DNA of 64,000 nt, taken from positions 62,001 through 126,000 of the forward strand of contig NZ_APHJ01000018.1 of NCBI RefSeq assembly GCF_000403785.1, written 5' to 3'. The DNA comes from Gillisia sp. CAL575 (GTDB taxonomy: Bacteria; Bacteroidota; Bacteroidia; Flavobacteriales; Flavobacteriaceae). The notes under the pieces were generated by a model. That model worked only from the letters and a program-made list of their open reading frames with translations. It had not been told where the DNA came from and did not search any database. The position numbers and the translations under genes are program-made. Positions 23,730 to 31,941 of this stretch are shown here, in pieces (within the stretch, counting starts at the first letter, position 1; each line of letters begins with the position of its first letter).

Positions 23730-23749
23730 AATACTCATTTAGATGTATT
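23730..23749 (+). promoter_or_regulatory. AATAC-N10-GTATT motif, copy 2
   Basis: Same 20 bp as at 22162-22181, 70 bp before the intact lipoprotein gene at 23820. It is part of the duplicated upstream block, so only the third, diverged copy (26765) is independent evidence. Confidence 0.4.
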
Positions 23750-23819
23750 GTGATGTGCATTAATAAATCATAATTTTCTTTAATATAAAAAATAATAATT
23801 CATTGCAAAAGCACTAATT

Positions 23820-25616
23820 ATGAAAAAAATATCCTCTTTAGTTTTTTATTGTATTGTTATATTCTGTACAATAATCATTTTTTCATTGAACAGTTGTTCT
23901 GAAGTAGAAGCAGTAGAAGCAGTAGAAGTAACCAAAATTGAACCCATAGGTTTAAGTGCAGAAAAAAGTCAATATGCACCTTACGAAATAGTAACCATTC
24001 CAGCGGCTGAAAATTTTTTTACAGTACAGTCATTTACAGCAAAAATAAATGATATGGAAATAGTGGTAGTCGTTTATGAAAATAGTGCCGCCTTCGTTTT
24101 ACCAAACTTGAATAATGGTAATTACAAGTTAGAGTTTACCCTAAATACTAAAAATTATTTTGTTCCAATGACTGTTTCTTCATTGCCTAATATATTAGGT
24201 GCCGACCAATATTTTAATGATGTTCAAACTAGCATTAATCAGAATATTAATGAAATAAACTTGCAAATCACCCAATTGGAACAAAATTCAACCAATCCAA
24301 ATGAATATACAAATCTTCAAAATGACGTTATTAAATACACCAAACTGTTCAATGATTATAAAGCTTTATACAATAATTTATCTGCAGTAGAGAAACAAGA
24401 GTTTGCTAAAAGTATGGCTGCAAACAAGAACATAATTGACGAATACAATGCTCTTACTGCGGCTTTAAATTCAAGTAACGCATTATTAAGAACTTCTCAA
24501 CCTGTTCAAGATTATGAAGCAGCGGTCGAACTGAGTGCAACACAGTTTATAAACAGCTTAGAATATACAGTTGCTCATGTTCCCATTATTTTAATCGGTG
24601 CAAAACTGGTAGCAACTCCAACTGGCATATCCAGTATTGGGGCAACAATAGCAACCGGTTTAGTTGTTACAAGCTTTATGTTTAACGTAATCGAAACGGC
24701 GTCCGCTGCAGTTACACTGACCAATAAGTCCTTAATACCCTATGAGTTTATAGCCCAAACTTCTCAAGACAACTTTAGCTCAGGCGTTGAAACTGTTACA
24801 ATTATTCAAGCAAAATATCGGTCATTAATGGCTTCTGACGGCAGCAATGCAGGAAATGGAAGTACTATAATTACAATTGTGGAGAAGTACAATTATTTTA
24901 AAGATCAATATAATGGCTTTATCAGTTATTTCCCTTCAGTCTTTAGACCGAGCAATGTGATGACGTCCTTAAAAAATTCATTCAACTCTACCACAAGGTC
25001 AATATTCAATAAATATGTTGGCATTTCCAATATAAGCAACCCCAATGTAACTTTACAGCAATTGAACCAACCTGATGGCAGCATCCTAGTTAAGGCCACT
25101 AGCACTGATGATAATGACCAAACCTTTACTTATGATGTTAATTATACCAATGGCAGCTTTACAATAGGCCTAGCAAAAAAAATGGATGCAATGGTGTTAT
25201 CATCAAATCCTTGTATTCGAGGTACAATGTCAGCACCTATAATTACAGACGTTCAATTGGACTGCTATACAAATTATGGGTTTGCTATTCTAGTTTCATT
25301 TACAGCAAATGGGACAGGTATTCTTCCCTATAGTGGGTATTTAAGTTGTGATCCAGCACAAACCTGTTATCCTGTTCGATTATACTTTTTAAATCCTGGA
25401 GCTACAGAGTATTCTATTGCAGTTAATTCATATAGTGCAAATCTTATATCGGGAAATATTAATTCCGGTATTGTAGCAATAACGATGGTAAATGATGTTT
25501 CTTGTATTAATGGGCAAAGTGCAGCGCAGGCATTTCACGATTTATATGGAAATGTTGAATTTAAAGTTGAGCTTATCAATCAATGCAATCAAAGATCTAA
25601 TCAAGTATCTTTTTAA
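23820..25616 (+). CDS. Large lipoprotein of unknown function
   Basis: 598 residues. A lipoprotein signal (FCTIIIFSLNSCSEVEA, Cys near 26) is followed by an EAVEAVEV repeat and a beta-rich domain (about 40-125), resembling an IPT-like or immunoglobulin-like surface domain. A helical, Asn/Gln-rich coiled region comes next (about 130-230), then a hydrophobic stretch (PIILIGAKLVATPTGISSIGATIATGLVVTS, about 252-285) that could enter a membrane, and a beta-rich C-terminus with paired Cys (PCIRG, DCYTN, SCDPAQTCYP, SCING, QCNQ). The layout of surface lipoprotein plus amphipathic middle is suggestive of a contact-dependent or host-surface protein, but I do not recognise the family. A decayed copy lies upstream. 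Confidence 0.65.
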   Translation: MKKISSLVFYCIVIFCTIIIFSLNSCSEVEAVEAVEVTKIEPIGLSAEKSQYAPYEIVTIPAAENFFTVQSFTAKINDMEIVVVVYENSAAFVLPNLNNGNYKLEFTLNTKNYFVPMTVSSLPNILGADQYFNDVQTSINQNINEINLQITQLEQNSTNPNEYTNLQNDVIKYTKLFNDYKALYNNLSAVEKQEFAKSMAANKNIIDEYNALTAALNSSNALLRTSQPVQDYEAAVELSATQFINSLEYTVAHVPIILIGAKLVATPTGISSIGATIATGLVVTSFMFNVIETASAAVTLTNKSLIPYEFIAQTSQDNFSSGVETVTIIQAKYRSLMASDGSNAGNGSTIITIVEKYNYFKDQYNGFISYFPSVFRPSNVMTSLKNSFNSTTRSIFNKYVGISNISNPNVTLQQLNQPDGSILVKATSTDDNDQTFTYDVNYTNGSFTIGLAKKMDAMVLSSNPCIRGTMSAPIITDVQLDCYTNYGFAILVSFTANGTGILPYSGYLSCDPAQTCYPVRLYFLNPGATEYSIAVNSYSANLISGNINSGIVAITMVNDVSCINGQSAAQAFHDLYGNVEFKVELINQCNQRSNQVSF

Positions 25617-25826
25617 AACCTTGGCAGTTGGACAATTAAAATCACCCCATAACAGGTGGTTGGTAAATAAAGGACGTTGATTATTTAAATGAAGTTTTGT
25701 GCTTCTTATTATATTACTTACTGCCCTACATTTTATACCTTTCAAATAAGCAAATTACATTGTTGTGGAAAAATATCGAAGTTCCCTATTCTTCAATTCA
25801 AATGATTCAGATTTTTACATTGATAT

Positions 25827-25949
25827 GATGTTCTAAAAGAAGCAGGACACCATTTAGTGAATATGCCCCTTGGAATAGGGCACATTACCCAAAAGAATAA
25901 TTTCGAAGTTTCGCCGTGGATTGAAGCTATTGTGAATGCGCGTAAATGA
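25827..25949 (+). pseudogene. C-terminal fragment of a lost gene
   Basis: A 40-codon open stretch ending in TGA and lacking a start. It includes AGHHLVNMPLGIGHITQKNN and VSPWIEAIVNARK, which read like real protein. Upstream DNA (25770-25826) continues in shifting frames. The family is not recognised. It is the only content of the gap 25617-25963. Confidence 0.35.
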
Positions 25950-25963
25950 TTAGAAAAAAAGTA

Positions 25964-25995
25964 ATATATTTATGATAAATACCTCATAAATATAT
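25964..25995. promoter_or_regulatory. Perfect 12-bp inverted repeat at the start of the LuxR-type gene
   Basis: ATATATTTATGA (25964-25975) and TCATAAATATAT (25984-25995) are perfect complements around an 8-nt loop, and the right arm runs into the ATG at 25994. This suits autorepression by the encoded regulator, or an mRNA hairpin hiding the start. Confidence 0.5.
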
Positions 25996-26755
25996 GGGCG
26001 ACGAAATCATTAAACTTCATTCAGTTTGGGAACAAACCCAGCAAACATCTAAAAAGGATACTTTTTTGCCTCAATTTAAATTTGAGGAATTAATAAATTC
26101 TATTATAAGTACCGGTCCATTTTATTACTATATAGTTGATTTTTATGATATGTCTTTATCAAATGTTAGCCAGTCTATTGGTGACATTCATAAATTAGAT
26201 CCAGATAGCGTTTCTTTTAATGATATTTTAAACACCATACATCCAGATGATATAGATTTTGTAATAAAAGCAGAAAAGGCAAGTTTTGATTTTATTTACG
26301 ATACTATAGGAAAGGACAAAATATTGAACTATAAAACGAGCTATTCGTTTAGAAGTAGAAGGAAAAGCGGGGAATATGCCATGCTAAATCACCAGGCTCT
26401 TATATTAACGATAGATGAGCTTGGAAGGTTTGGAAAATCACTTAACATCCATACCTGTATTGACCATTTGACTAAAAGTAACACCAATCAACTTTCTCTT
26501 ATTGGGCTCAACGGGCTTTCTTCCTATATGAATATTGAGGTTAACAAATCAATAAACACAACCGTTGAATTCTCAAAGAGGGAATTGGATGTGCTAAAAC
26601 TTATAGCTGAGGGCAATACCAATAATGAAATTGCCACCCAGCTTTTTATCAGCCCTCTCACCGTAAAAAAACACCGCACCAATATTTTAAACAAATCTAG
26701 TTGTAAAAACACTTCTCAATTGATTAGGGAAAGCATTCTTAAAGGTTTGATATAA
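25994..26755 (+). CDS. PAS-like/LuxR-type transcriptional regulator
   Basis: 253 residues. The N-terminal part (about 25-160) looks like a PAS sensor of the flavobacterial kind: FEELINSIISTGPFYYYIVDFYDMSLSNVS, LNTIHPDDIDFVIKAE, YSFRSRRKSGEYAMLNHQALIL. The C-terminal 62 residues are a LuxR/GerE helix-turn-helix: FSKRELDVLKLIAEGNTNNEIATQLFISPLTVKKHRTNIL. There is no receiver domain, so it senses through PAS or a bound ligand. It probably controls nearby accessory genes; AATAC-N10-GTATT motifs on both sides are candidate targets. Confidence 0.85.
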   Translation: MGDEIIKLHSVWEQTQQTSKKDTFLPQFKFEELINSIISTGPFYYYIVDFYDMSLSNVSQSIGDIHKLDPDSVSFNDILNTIHPDDIDFVIKAEKASFDFIYDTIGKDKILNYKTSYSFRSRRKSGEYAMLNHQALILTIDELGRFGKSLNIHTCIDHLTKSNTNQLSLIGLNGLSSYMNIEVNKSINTTVEFSKRELDVLKLIAEGNTNNEIATQLFISPLTVKKHRTNILNKSSCKNTSQLIRESILKGLI

Positions 26756-26764
26756 TTCATAAAG

Positions 26765-26784
26765 AATACTTATTTAGGGGTATT
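26765..26784 (+). promoter_or_regulatory. AATAC-N10-GTATT motif, copy 3
   Basis: AATACTTATTTAGGGGTATT, ten bases after the regulator's stop and upstream of the secreted-protein cluster. It keeps both arms and the central ATTTAG of the copies at 22162 and 23730. Confidence 0.4.
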
Positions 26785-26935
26785 GTTTTCTAATTAATAT
26801 TTTACTTCTTTTAATAAGAAACTAATTATAAAATTAAGGCTTCATGTTATTTAATAGCCTTTAACTTATTGATGGCGTTAATTTCATTTTATTGGAAATT
26901 CTAGGTAAAATTTATTTGAAATAAAAATTATTCCT

Positions 26936-27311
26936 ATGAAAACATTCTTCAAATTCCTTATTATACTCGCTTTTTCAATAAAGGATTTGGACAGGAAAAA
27001 AAAGATTCAGCTGATAGAAAAATTAGAACCTTTGTAATTGAATATAATTTTGTTAAGAACAAAGTAGTAAAAACTTATGATGTCTCAAAATGGTATGCAC
27101 ACCAAGTGGTTTAGATACCCACAAGCTTTGGTTGGTTTCTAAAAACGATGGGCAGTTATTTGGTTTACAATTAGAAATGACGAAAAAATAATTAGAAGTA
27201 AAAGCGGCAAGATTTAAGAAGGATAGAGAATTAGAATGTACTAAACCAGACAAAGCTGGAATTGAAGCACAGAAAAAAGCAGAAGAGAAATTGAAAAACA
27301 AAACAAACTAA
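26936..27311 (+). pseudogene. Broken gene for a small secreted protein
   Basis: From ATG 26936 a signal peptide begins (MKTFFKFLIILAFS) and continues in another frame as KGFGQEKKDS..., then FVIEYNFVKNKVVKTYDVSKWYAHQVV, a stop, and later LVSKNDGQLFGLQLEM and a Lys/Glu/Ala-rich end (AGIEAQKKAEEKLKNKTN). At least two frameshifts and two stops separate these blocks. The Lys/Ala-rich tail resembles the coiled region of the next gene, so they may be paralogues. Confidence 0.6.
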
Positions 27312-27323
27312 AACTCAGTAATT

Positions 27324-28265
27324 ATGAAATCAATTAAAGCACTATCAATGATGATTATACTATTAGTTGGCCCAATGGCTTTTGCACAATCGCATAATAT
27401 CACTGCTGGTAGCGCATGTAAGTACGCCAAAAACAGATGTACTAATATGGAAGGATGTCCACAGTGTGCCACTTGTACTACAGAAGACAAAAAAGAAAAA
27501 GAAGCTAAAGTTGCCGAAGTACAAAAACGCAATGAAAAAATCTGGGCAGAGGCAGCGGCTAAAAAAGAAGCTGAACAGAAAGCTTATGAAGCCAAACTTG
27601 CTTCAGAAGCTACAGAAAATAAACGAAAAGAGGAACAAGCATTAGCCGATAAAAAAGCTTCTGATGAATTGAGAGATAAATATCAGGATATAGCAAACAA
27701 AGGTATTGTTAAGTCAGATATTAAAGGCTCCCGTTCAACACTTGAATTAAAAAATATTGAAGGATTTGAAGATAGTAATCGTAAAGTGTATGGTTTTAAA
27801 TTGGAAGGCAAAGAAGTTGCTGTTTTCCCATTTATTGAAGATTTTAATTCAATTGTCAAAATTTTAAACACTAATTTTTTTGAAGTGAAAGTTTTAAAAA
27901 AAGAAGGTAATTATAACAATTCAGTGTATAAATATTCCATCATTATTGATCATTTAGGTAATAAAGTAGAAATTGATGGAAATAATAAATTTGTAAGGAT
28001 ACTACAGAATGATATCAAGAATAGCGTTATCCATGCCTACACTTCTAATAGTAGTTCTAAATACATAGGTGATATAATCAGTCTTTCTGCTAATTTTTAT
28101 GATTTTTACAACAATAATGAAGCGGCGATTGCATATATAAAAAAACCAAGATATTCTGGTGGAATTAGAACGAAATGTTCTATTCAAAACGTAAATAGAT
28201 ATACGTTAAATTACGATTTACAAAAACTAAATAAAGAAACTGGTTGGATAATAATCCCAGATTAA
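27324..28265 (+). CDS. Secreted protein with Cys cluster and coiled coil
   Basis: 313 residues with a signal peptide (about 1-21, ending AFAQ). A short Cys cluster follows (CKYAKNRCTNMEGCPQCATC: five Cys within about 20 residues, possibly metal-binding), then a highly charged coiled coil (about 53-115) and a mixed C-terminal domain (about 125-313) beginning VKSDIKGSRSTLELKNIEGF. No family is recognised. It heads a run of small plus-strand secreted-protein genes, several broken, in the accessory region before the transfer operon. Confidence 0.6.
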   Translation: MKSIKALSMMIILLVGPMAFAQSHNITAGSACKYAKNRCTNMEGCPQCATCTTEDKKEKEAKVAEVQKRNEKIWAEAAAKKEAEQKAYEAKLASEATENKRKEEQALADKKASDELRDKYQDIANKGIVKSDIKGSRSTLELKNIEGFEDSNRKVYGFKLEGKEVAVFPFIEDFNSIVKILNTNFFEVKVLKKEGNYNNSVYKYSIIIDHLGNKVEIDGNNKFVRILQNDIKNSVIHAYTSNSSSKYIGDIISLSANFYDFYNNNEAAIAYIKKPRYSGGIRTKCSIQNVNRYTLNYDLQKLNKETGWIIIPD

Positions 28266-28305
28266 ACTGTTTCAAATTATCAAGAAAAATTAAATATCAA
28301 CACTT

Positions 28306-28701
28306 ATGAAAATTCTTATCGTTATAGTCATTTTAATATTTGGGATAAATAGTTTTGGGCAAACAAACAAATTTGAAAAGCCAAGATACTTAAAACATGC
28401 TACATTACTTTGCCCAATAGATATTACAAAGTCATATAGCAAAGAAGGATTGATAGGAGGGAATGATGGTATATCTTTAAAAATACAAGAAGATTCAATT
28501 AAGATAAAAGTAATGGTTGCTGTAGATGGCATTAACAAAGAAATGTTTACTAAAAAATCAGTAAAAGACACTATTTTACTTAAAAATATTTTAATAGAAA
28601 AAGGTAATGCTTTTGCTATTATTCAAGAAATAGGCTCATTTAGTGTGATAAAATTTTGGAATTTAAAAGTATCACACGCAGAAAGTTTAATTGAAAGATA
28701 A
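28306..28701 (+). CDS. Small secreted protein of unknown function
   Basis: 131 residues. A signal peptide (about 1-19, MKILIVIVILIFGINSFGQ) is followed by a beta-strand-rich domain (LKHATLLCPIDITKSYSKEG, ISLKIQEDSIKIKVMVAVDG, FAIIQEIGSFSVIKFW). It starts 40 bp after the previous gene. The next 65 bp flow into the pseudogene at 28767, whose frame is open upstream of its Met, so the original gene boundary is disturbed. No family is recognised. Confidence 0.5.
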   Translation: MKILIVIVILIFGINSFGQTNKFEKPRYLKHATLLCPIDITKSYSKEGLIGGNDGISLKIQEDSIKIKVMVAVDGINKEMFTKKSVKDTILLKNILIEKGNAFAIIQEIGSFSVIKFWNLKVSHAESLIER

Positions 28702-28766
28702 AATCTTATAAAAACAATGACTCTTTAGAAAGAAATGAGTTAGAATTAGAAAAGAGTTTTGACAAA

Positions 28767-29324
28767 ATGAATATAGAAGGACTGACGGCTGTGATTGATG
28801 GTAAGGATTACGACTTATCTAAAACATATTATCTAGCACAAACCAAAACCCTTATAAACAATTCAACAGAATTTGAGAATAAAAATGGTTTATGGAGTAT
28901 AGGCCTTTTAGTTTTACCCATAAAATTAAGACCTTTTGCTACTGAAAGTGGTCAGTTTGATTTTACCAATGGATTCTCAGTTGGAACTACTTTTTCTTGG
29001 ACTGTCCATCATAATTGGAAAACTAATTTCACACATAGTTTTTAAATTTATGCTGGTATCAGCAGCTACAAAGCGGATGAGTCCAAAATAAAAGAAACGC
29101 GGGAAGACTATACGATTGCTGCTTTTTCTCCAGCTCTTGGTTGGATGTGGGAAAAAAACAATGTTCAACTTGGTATTTTAATGGGTATTGATTTCCCTTC
29201 TGGAAATTTACAACAAAAATGGGTGTATCGAATCAACCGTGGATTGGAATAGGAGTTGGTATAGCTATGTTTAAAATTAATAATGAAGAACAAACAAAAA
29301 ACGGTAAGAACGAATATATAGAAC
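28767..29324 (+). pseudogene. Interrupted outer-membrane-like protein gene
   Basis: The first frame (28767-29045, MNIEGLTAVIDGKDYDLSKTYYLAQTK...) stops at a TAA, then reads on in frame (YAGISSYKADESKIKETRED, FSPALGWMWEKNNVQLGILMGIDFPSG) to about 29215. There a frameshift leads to MGVSNQPWIGIGVGIAMFKINNE. Together these resemble the C-terminal strands of a beta-barrel protein. The frame is open upstream of 28767 without a start, so the N-terminus is lost too. Confidence 0.65.
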
Positions 29325-30422
29325 ATGAAAAAAACATTATTCCTTTCAACCCTTCTTTTGTGTTCTTTTATAAGTTTTGCACAAAAAGTTCCATTTGAAA
29401 AACTTGAAGAATTTTCAAAAAAAATAAGCAAGGCACAATTGGAAGTCAATGGTAAAACTTATAATGATGGCACATCCGACGTTGAAATTAGTTTTCCGGA
29501 ATCAAACTTTTCAGTAGCATTCAATAGTCAATTAGCTACAAATAGCGTTTATAAAAAAATAAACGGAAAAGAGCTTTTATATCTAAGTGAAAACTTCTCT
29601 ATGTCTAGATTAGTGGGAATAACGATAGAACTAATAGACAATGATGTAATTTTATATAAGTTGCATTTTGGTAAATTTTATGTAACCACCAAAATTTTTG
29701 ATAACGGCGAAGTAATCGATTCTACTTACCAAAACAATTTGATTGTCTATGCAAAATATAGTGGGGAAATAAGAAATTCAAACCTTTATAAAACTATTCA
29801 TCAACTAAGTATAGCACAACAAATAGATATGGGGTTGATAAAAAAAGAAAAGTTAGAAATTGAAAACAATGACTGGTTTAAAATGGAAAAGGAAGATTTT
29901 GTAAAAAAACATCCAGGTTCTATTAGAACGATGCAGGCAAAAGTAGATATTGCAAAAAAAGTAGAGAAAACCATTATGTTTATGGATAGTATTTCTAAAT
30001 CATTCAAAATAAAAATGGGCATGACAGAGGATGACTATAGACTGAAGAATACCGAAATAGCTGAAGAGCTATTTAGAAAGAAAAATATGTACACATCTGA
30101 TGGTGGAAGCTATAAATCTTATAATTCAAGGAAGAAATTTCCTCAAATCGAAACACTTGCGTTTAAAAATGAAAAACTTTCGGATTATTTCTATTATATG
30201 CAACTTAATACTATGACTGATAGGGTTAAAGAGTTCAACAGAATTGTTGATTATATCACAACAGAATTGTCTCCAAAATATTATAAAATTACAAAAGAAT
30301 ACAATGATGCATTTATTACACATCCTACCGATAAATGGACACTAGGGATTGATTATCGGCCAGATTTAGACGCATTTAGTTATGGGATTCTTTTAAGATT
30401 CCATTTTTTGGTAAAAGATTAA
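29325..30422 (+). CDS. Secreted protein of unknown function
   Basis: 365 residues with a signal peptide (about 1-20, MKKTLFLSTLLLCSFISFAQ). The mature protein is a beta-rich N-terminal half (KAQLEVNGKTYNDGTSDVEISFPE, LVGITIELIDNDVILYKLHFGKFYVTT) and a helical second half (KVDIAKKVEKTIMFMDSISKSFKI, DRVKEFNRIVDYITTELSPKYYKITKEY), closing with FSYGILLRFHFLV. No family is recognised. The start codon falls inside the decayed end of the preceding pseudogene, so gene order here has been rearranged. Confidence 0.55.
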   Translation: MKKTLFLSTLLLCSFISFAQKVPFEKLEEFSKKISKAQLEVNGKTYNDGTSDVEISFPESNFSVAFNSQLATNSVYKKINGKELLYLSENFSMSRLVGITIELIDNDVILYKLHFGKFYVTTKIFDNGEVIDSTYQNNLIVYAKYSGEIRNSNLYKTIHQLSIAQQIDMGLIKKEKLEIENNDWFKMEKEDFVKKHPGSIRTMQAKVDIAKKVEKTIMFMDSISKSFKIKMGMTEDDYRLKNTEIAEELFRKKNMYTSDGGSYKSYNSRKKFPQIETLAFKNEKLSDYFYYMQLNTMTDRVKEFNRIVDYITTELSPKYYKITKEYNDAFITHPTDKWTLGIDYRPDLDAFSYGILLRFHFLVKD

Positions 30423-30491
30423 ATTTAAACAAAAAAATAAGACAGTGTCGAGTTACAAAAAGTTAAATAGCATTAATCACAAAAAAAATAA

Positions 30492-30959
30492 ATGAAAAAC
30501 GTAACACTCCAATTAATTCTATTATTCTACTCTTTTAATTTAATAGGACAAAGTGTGAAAAACAATTCAATAATTTATATACAAGACTATTATTCCTCTT
30601 TCTCGACAGGCTATGATTTTGATGGCAAGGATATAGTACTTTCAAACAATTACAAAGCAATATTTTCCGGTTTCATCTTTACATTGACATTTGACACATT
30701 TGATGAACAAAAGAACCTTAATAACCAAACCATAACCATCAACCTAAAAGAAGTGATAAGTCTTGAGCCCAATGGCACAGACGTGGTTGAAATTTATGAT
30801 TTTGAAACACTCGTTATTCCGATTACAGGGAAATTGGCGTTTATAACAGCAGATGAATCTTACGACGTCAATATCTATTATGAAGTGGATGAAGATGTTG
30901 AGCAAACTAAGATTTATAAAGCCTTTGAAGATTTAATAAAATTAAAAAATAAGAATTAA
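30492..30959 (+). CDS. Small secreted protein of unknown function
   Basis: 155 residues: signal peptide (about 1-20, LILLFYSFNLIGQ), then a beta-rich acidic domain (SSFSTGYDFDGKDIVLSNNY, IFTLTFDTFDE, TITINLKEVISLEPNGTDVVEIYD) and an acidic end. It precedes the FISUMP gene by 17 bp and is probably cotranscribed with it. No family is recognised. Confidence 0.55.
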   Translation: MKNVTLQLILLFYSFNLIGQSVKNNSIIYIQDYYSSFSTGYDFDGKDIVLSNNYKAIFSGFIFTLTFDTFDEQKNLNNQTITINLKEVISLEPNGTDVVEIYDFETLVIPITGKLAFITADESYDVNIYYEVDEDVEQTKIYKAFEDLIKLKNKN

Positions 30960-30976
30960 CCTTTAAATTTAAAAAA

Positions 30977-31615
30977 ATGAGAAAAATCTTCTTAATGACA
31001 GGATTTGCAATTGCGCTAATATCTTGTACTAATACTCTTTTTTCGCAAACTTTTAAACAAATTAAAATCGGTGATCAAACCTGGATGGCTGAAAACCTAA
31101 ATGTGGACAAGTTCAGCAATGGTGATTTGATTCCTGAAGTCAAATCCAAGAAAGAATGGGAAAATGCTGGAATAAATGAACAACCCGCTTGGTGCTACTA
31201 CGAAAATGATTCAGAAAATGGCACCACCTATGGGAAATTGTATAATTGGTATGCAGTAAGCGACTCACGTGGCTTGGCACCTTCTGGCTGGCATATACCG
31301 AGTAATAAAGAGTGGACTCAATTAACTGACTATTTGGGAGGAGAAGATAAAGCAGGCACTAAAATGAAAAGCGAAAGTGGTTGGATGCATAAGGGCAAAG
31401 GAACGAATAAAAGCGGTTATCTAGGTCTGCCTGGCGGATGGCGCAACTATGGAAATTTCGATGGTATTGGTGAGTACGGTTACTGGTGGAGTTCTACGGA
31501 GAATACTAGTTGTTGCGCTTGGATCAGCTTCCTACAATACAGTAATGGTAGTGTTAACGGTAGTGGCAACTACAATAAGGATAAAGGGTTGTCTGTGCGC
31601 GCCCTTAGGGATTAA
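30977..31615 (+). CDS. FISUMP-domain protein, likely diversity-generating retroelement target
   Basis: 212 residues with a signal sequence (about 1-25, LISCTNTLFSQ; the Cys may be lipidated). The rest is one FISUMP domain with the usual landmarks: FKQIKIGDQTWMAENLNVDKF, TYGKLYNWYAV, LAPSGWHIPSNKEWTQL, GLPGGWRNYG, GYWWSSTE and a closing SVRALRD. FISUMP folds serve as displayed binding modules and are known targets of diversity-generating retroelements. Codons 176-200 are almost all NNC or NNT (see 31502-31576), as expected for adenine mutagenesis of AAY template codons. The broken avd gene follows directly. No template repeat or reverse transcriptase is in the window. Confidence 0.85.
   Translation: MRKIFLMTGFAIALISCTNTLFSQTFKQIKIGDQTWMAENLNVDKFSNGDLIPEVKSKKEWENAGINEQPAWCYYENDSENGTTYGKLYNWYAVSDSRGLAPSGWHIPSNKEWTQLTDYLGGEDKAGTKMKSESGWMHKGKGTNKSGYLGLPGGWRNYGNFDGIGEYGYWWSSTENTSCCAWISFLQYSNGSVNGSGNYNKDKGLSVRALRD
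31502..31576 (+). other. Variable-region signature in the FISUMP gene
   Basis: Of 25 codons here, 21 end in C or T and match what AAC or AAT becomes under A-to-N change: AGT TGT TGC, later ATC AGC TTC, then GGT, AGT, GTT, GGC, TAC. Unmutated AAC/AAT codons remain at five places. The neighbouring codons (TGG TGG AGT before; GGG TTG TCT GTG CGC after) do not show this bias. Position at the C-terminus just before the SVRALRD end is where FISUMP variable regions lie. Confidence 0.6.
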
Positions 31616-31621
31616 TACATT

Positions 31622-31905
31622 TGATAATTTATCGGTTTACAAAACAACATATGATGTATTGCTGATTATCTTCCGCTTTACAAATGGATTTGGAGGAATT
31701 CAAGTACATAGTGGGCGAAAATTTGAAAAATAGACCATAGAGTTGCAAACCTTATTTTATAGAGCGAATGCAAAACGTGATAAGCAATATGTATTGCAAG
31801 AAGCACGAGCACGTATTGAGGTTATATTACTGAGTATCCGCTTTAATGAGAGATATGAGGAGGTAAGCGTCAAAAAATTAGTAAAAATTTATAAAAACCC
31901 AGCCA
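31622..31905 (+). pseudogene. avd: Broken avd gene (retroelement accessory four-helix bundle)
   Basis: Three frames together rebuild an Avd protein: DNLSVYKTTYDVLLIIFRFTNGF, then EFKYIVGENLKN in the next frame, a short damaged stretch with TAG, then IELQTLFYRANAKRDKQYVL and ARARIEVILLSIRFNERYEEVSVKKLVKI. These match the Avd/S23-type order: a VYK..YDLLL helix, the EYKYTLGE..K motif and the YRAN helix. There is no start codon, and the C-terminal helix is replaced by unrelated sequence. Avd works with the retroelement reverse transcriptase, so this copy cannot do so. Confidence 0.75.
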
Positions 31906-31941
31906 CACATGCGATCGATTTACAACTATTTTATAAAAAAA

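Noticed and set aside
23901-23940. Short GAAGTAGAAGCAGTAGAA-type repeat as CRISPR or VNTR
   Set aside because: It is a few repeated codons (EAVEAVEV) after a lipobox, not a spaced repeat array. No CRISPR array was seen in the window.
27367-27645. Lys-rich 92-codon frame inside the secreted Cys-cluster gene
   Set aside because: It is the shifted frame of the Lys/Ala-rich coiled-coil coding region; the in-frame gene has a signal peptide.
31449-31733. Second plus-strand frame across the FISUMP end and the avd start
   Set aside because: Its first half is the shifted frame of the FISUMP variable region. Only its end (DNLSVYKTTYDVLL...) is real, and it is described as part of the avd remnant.
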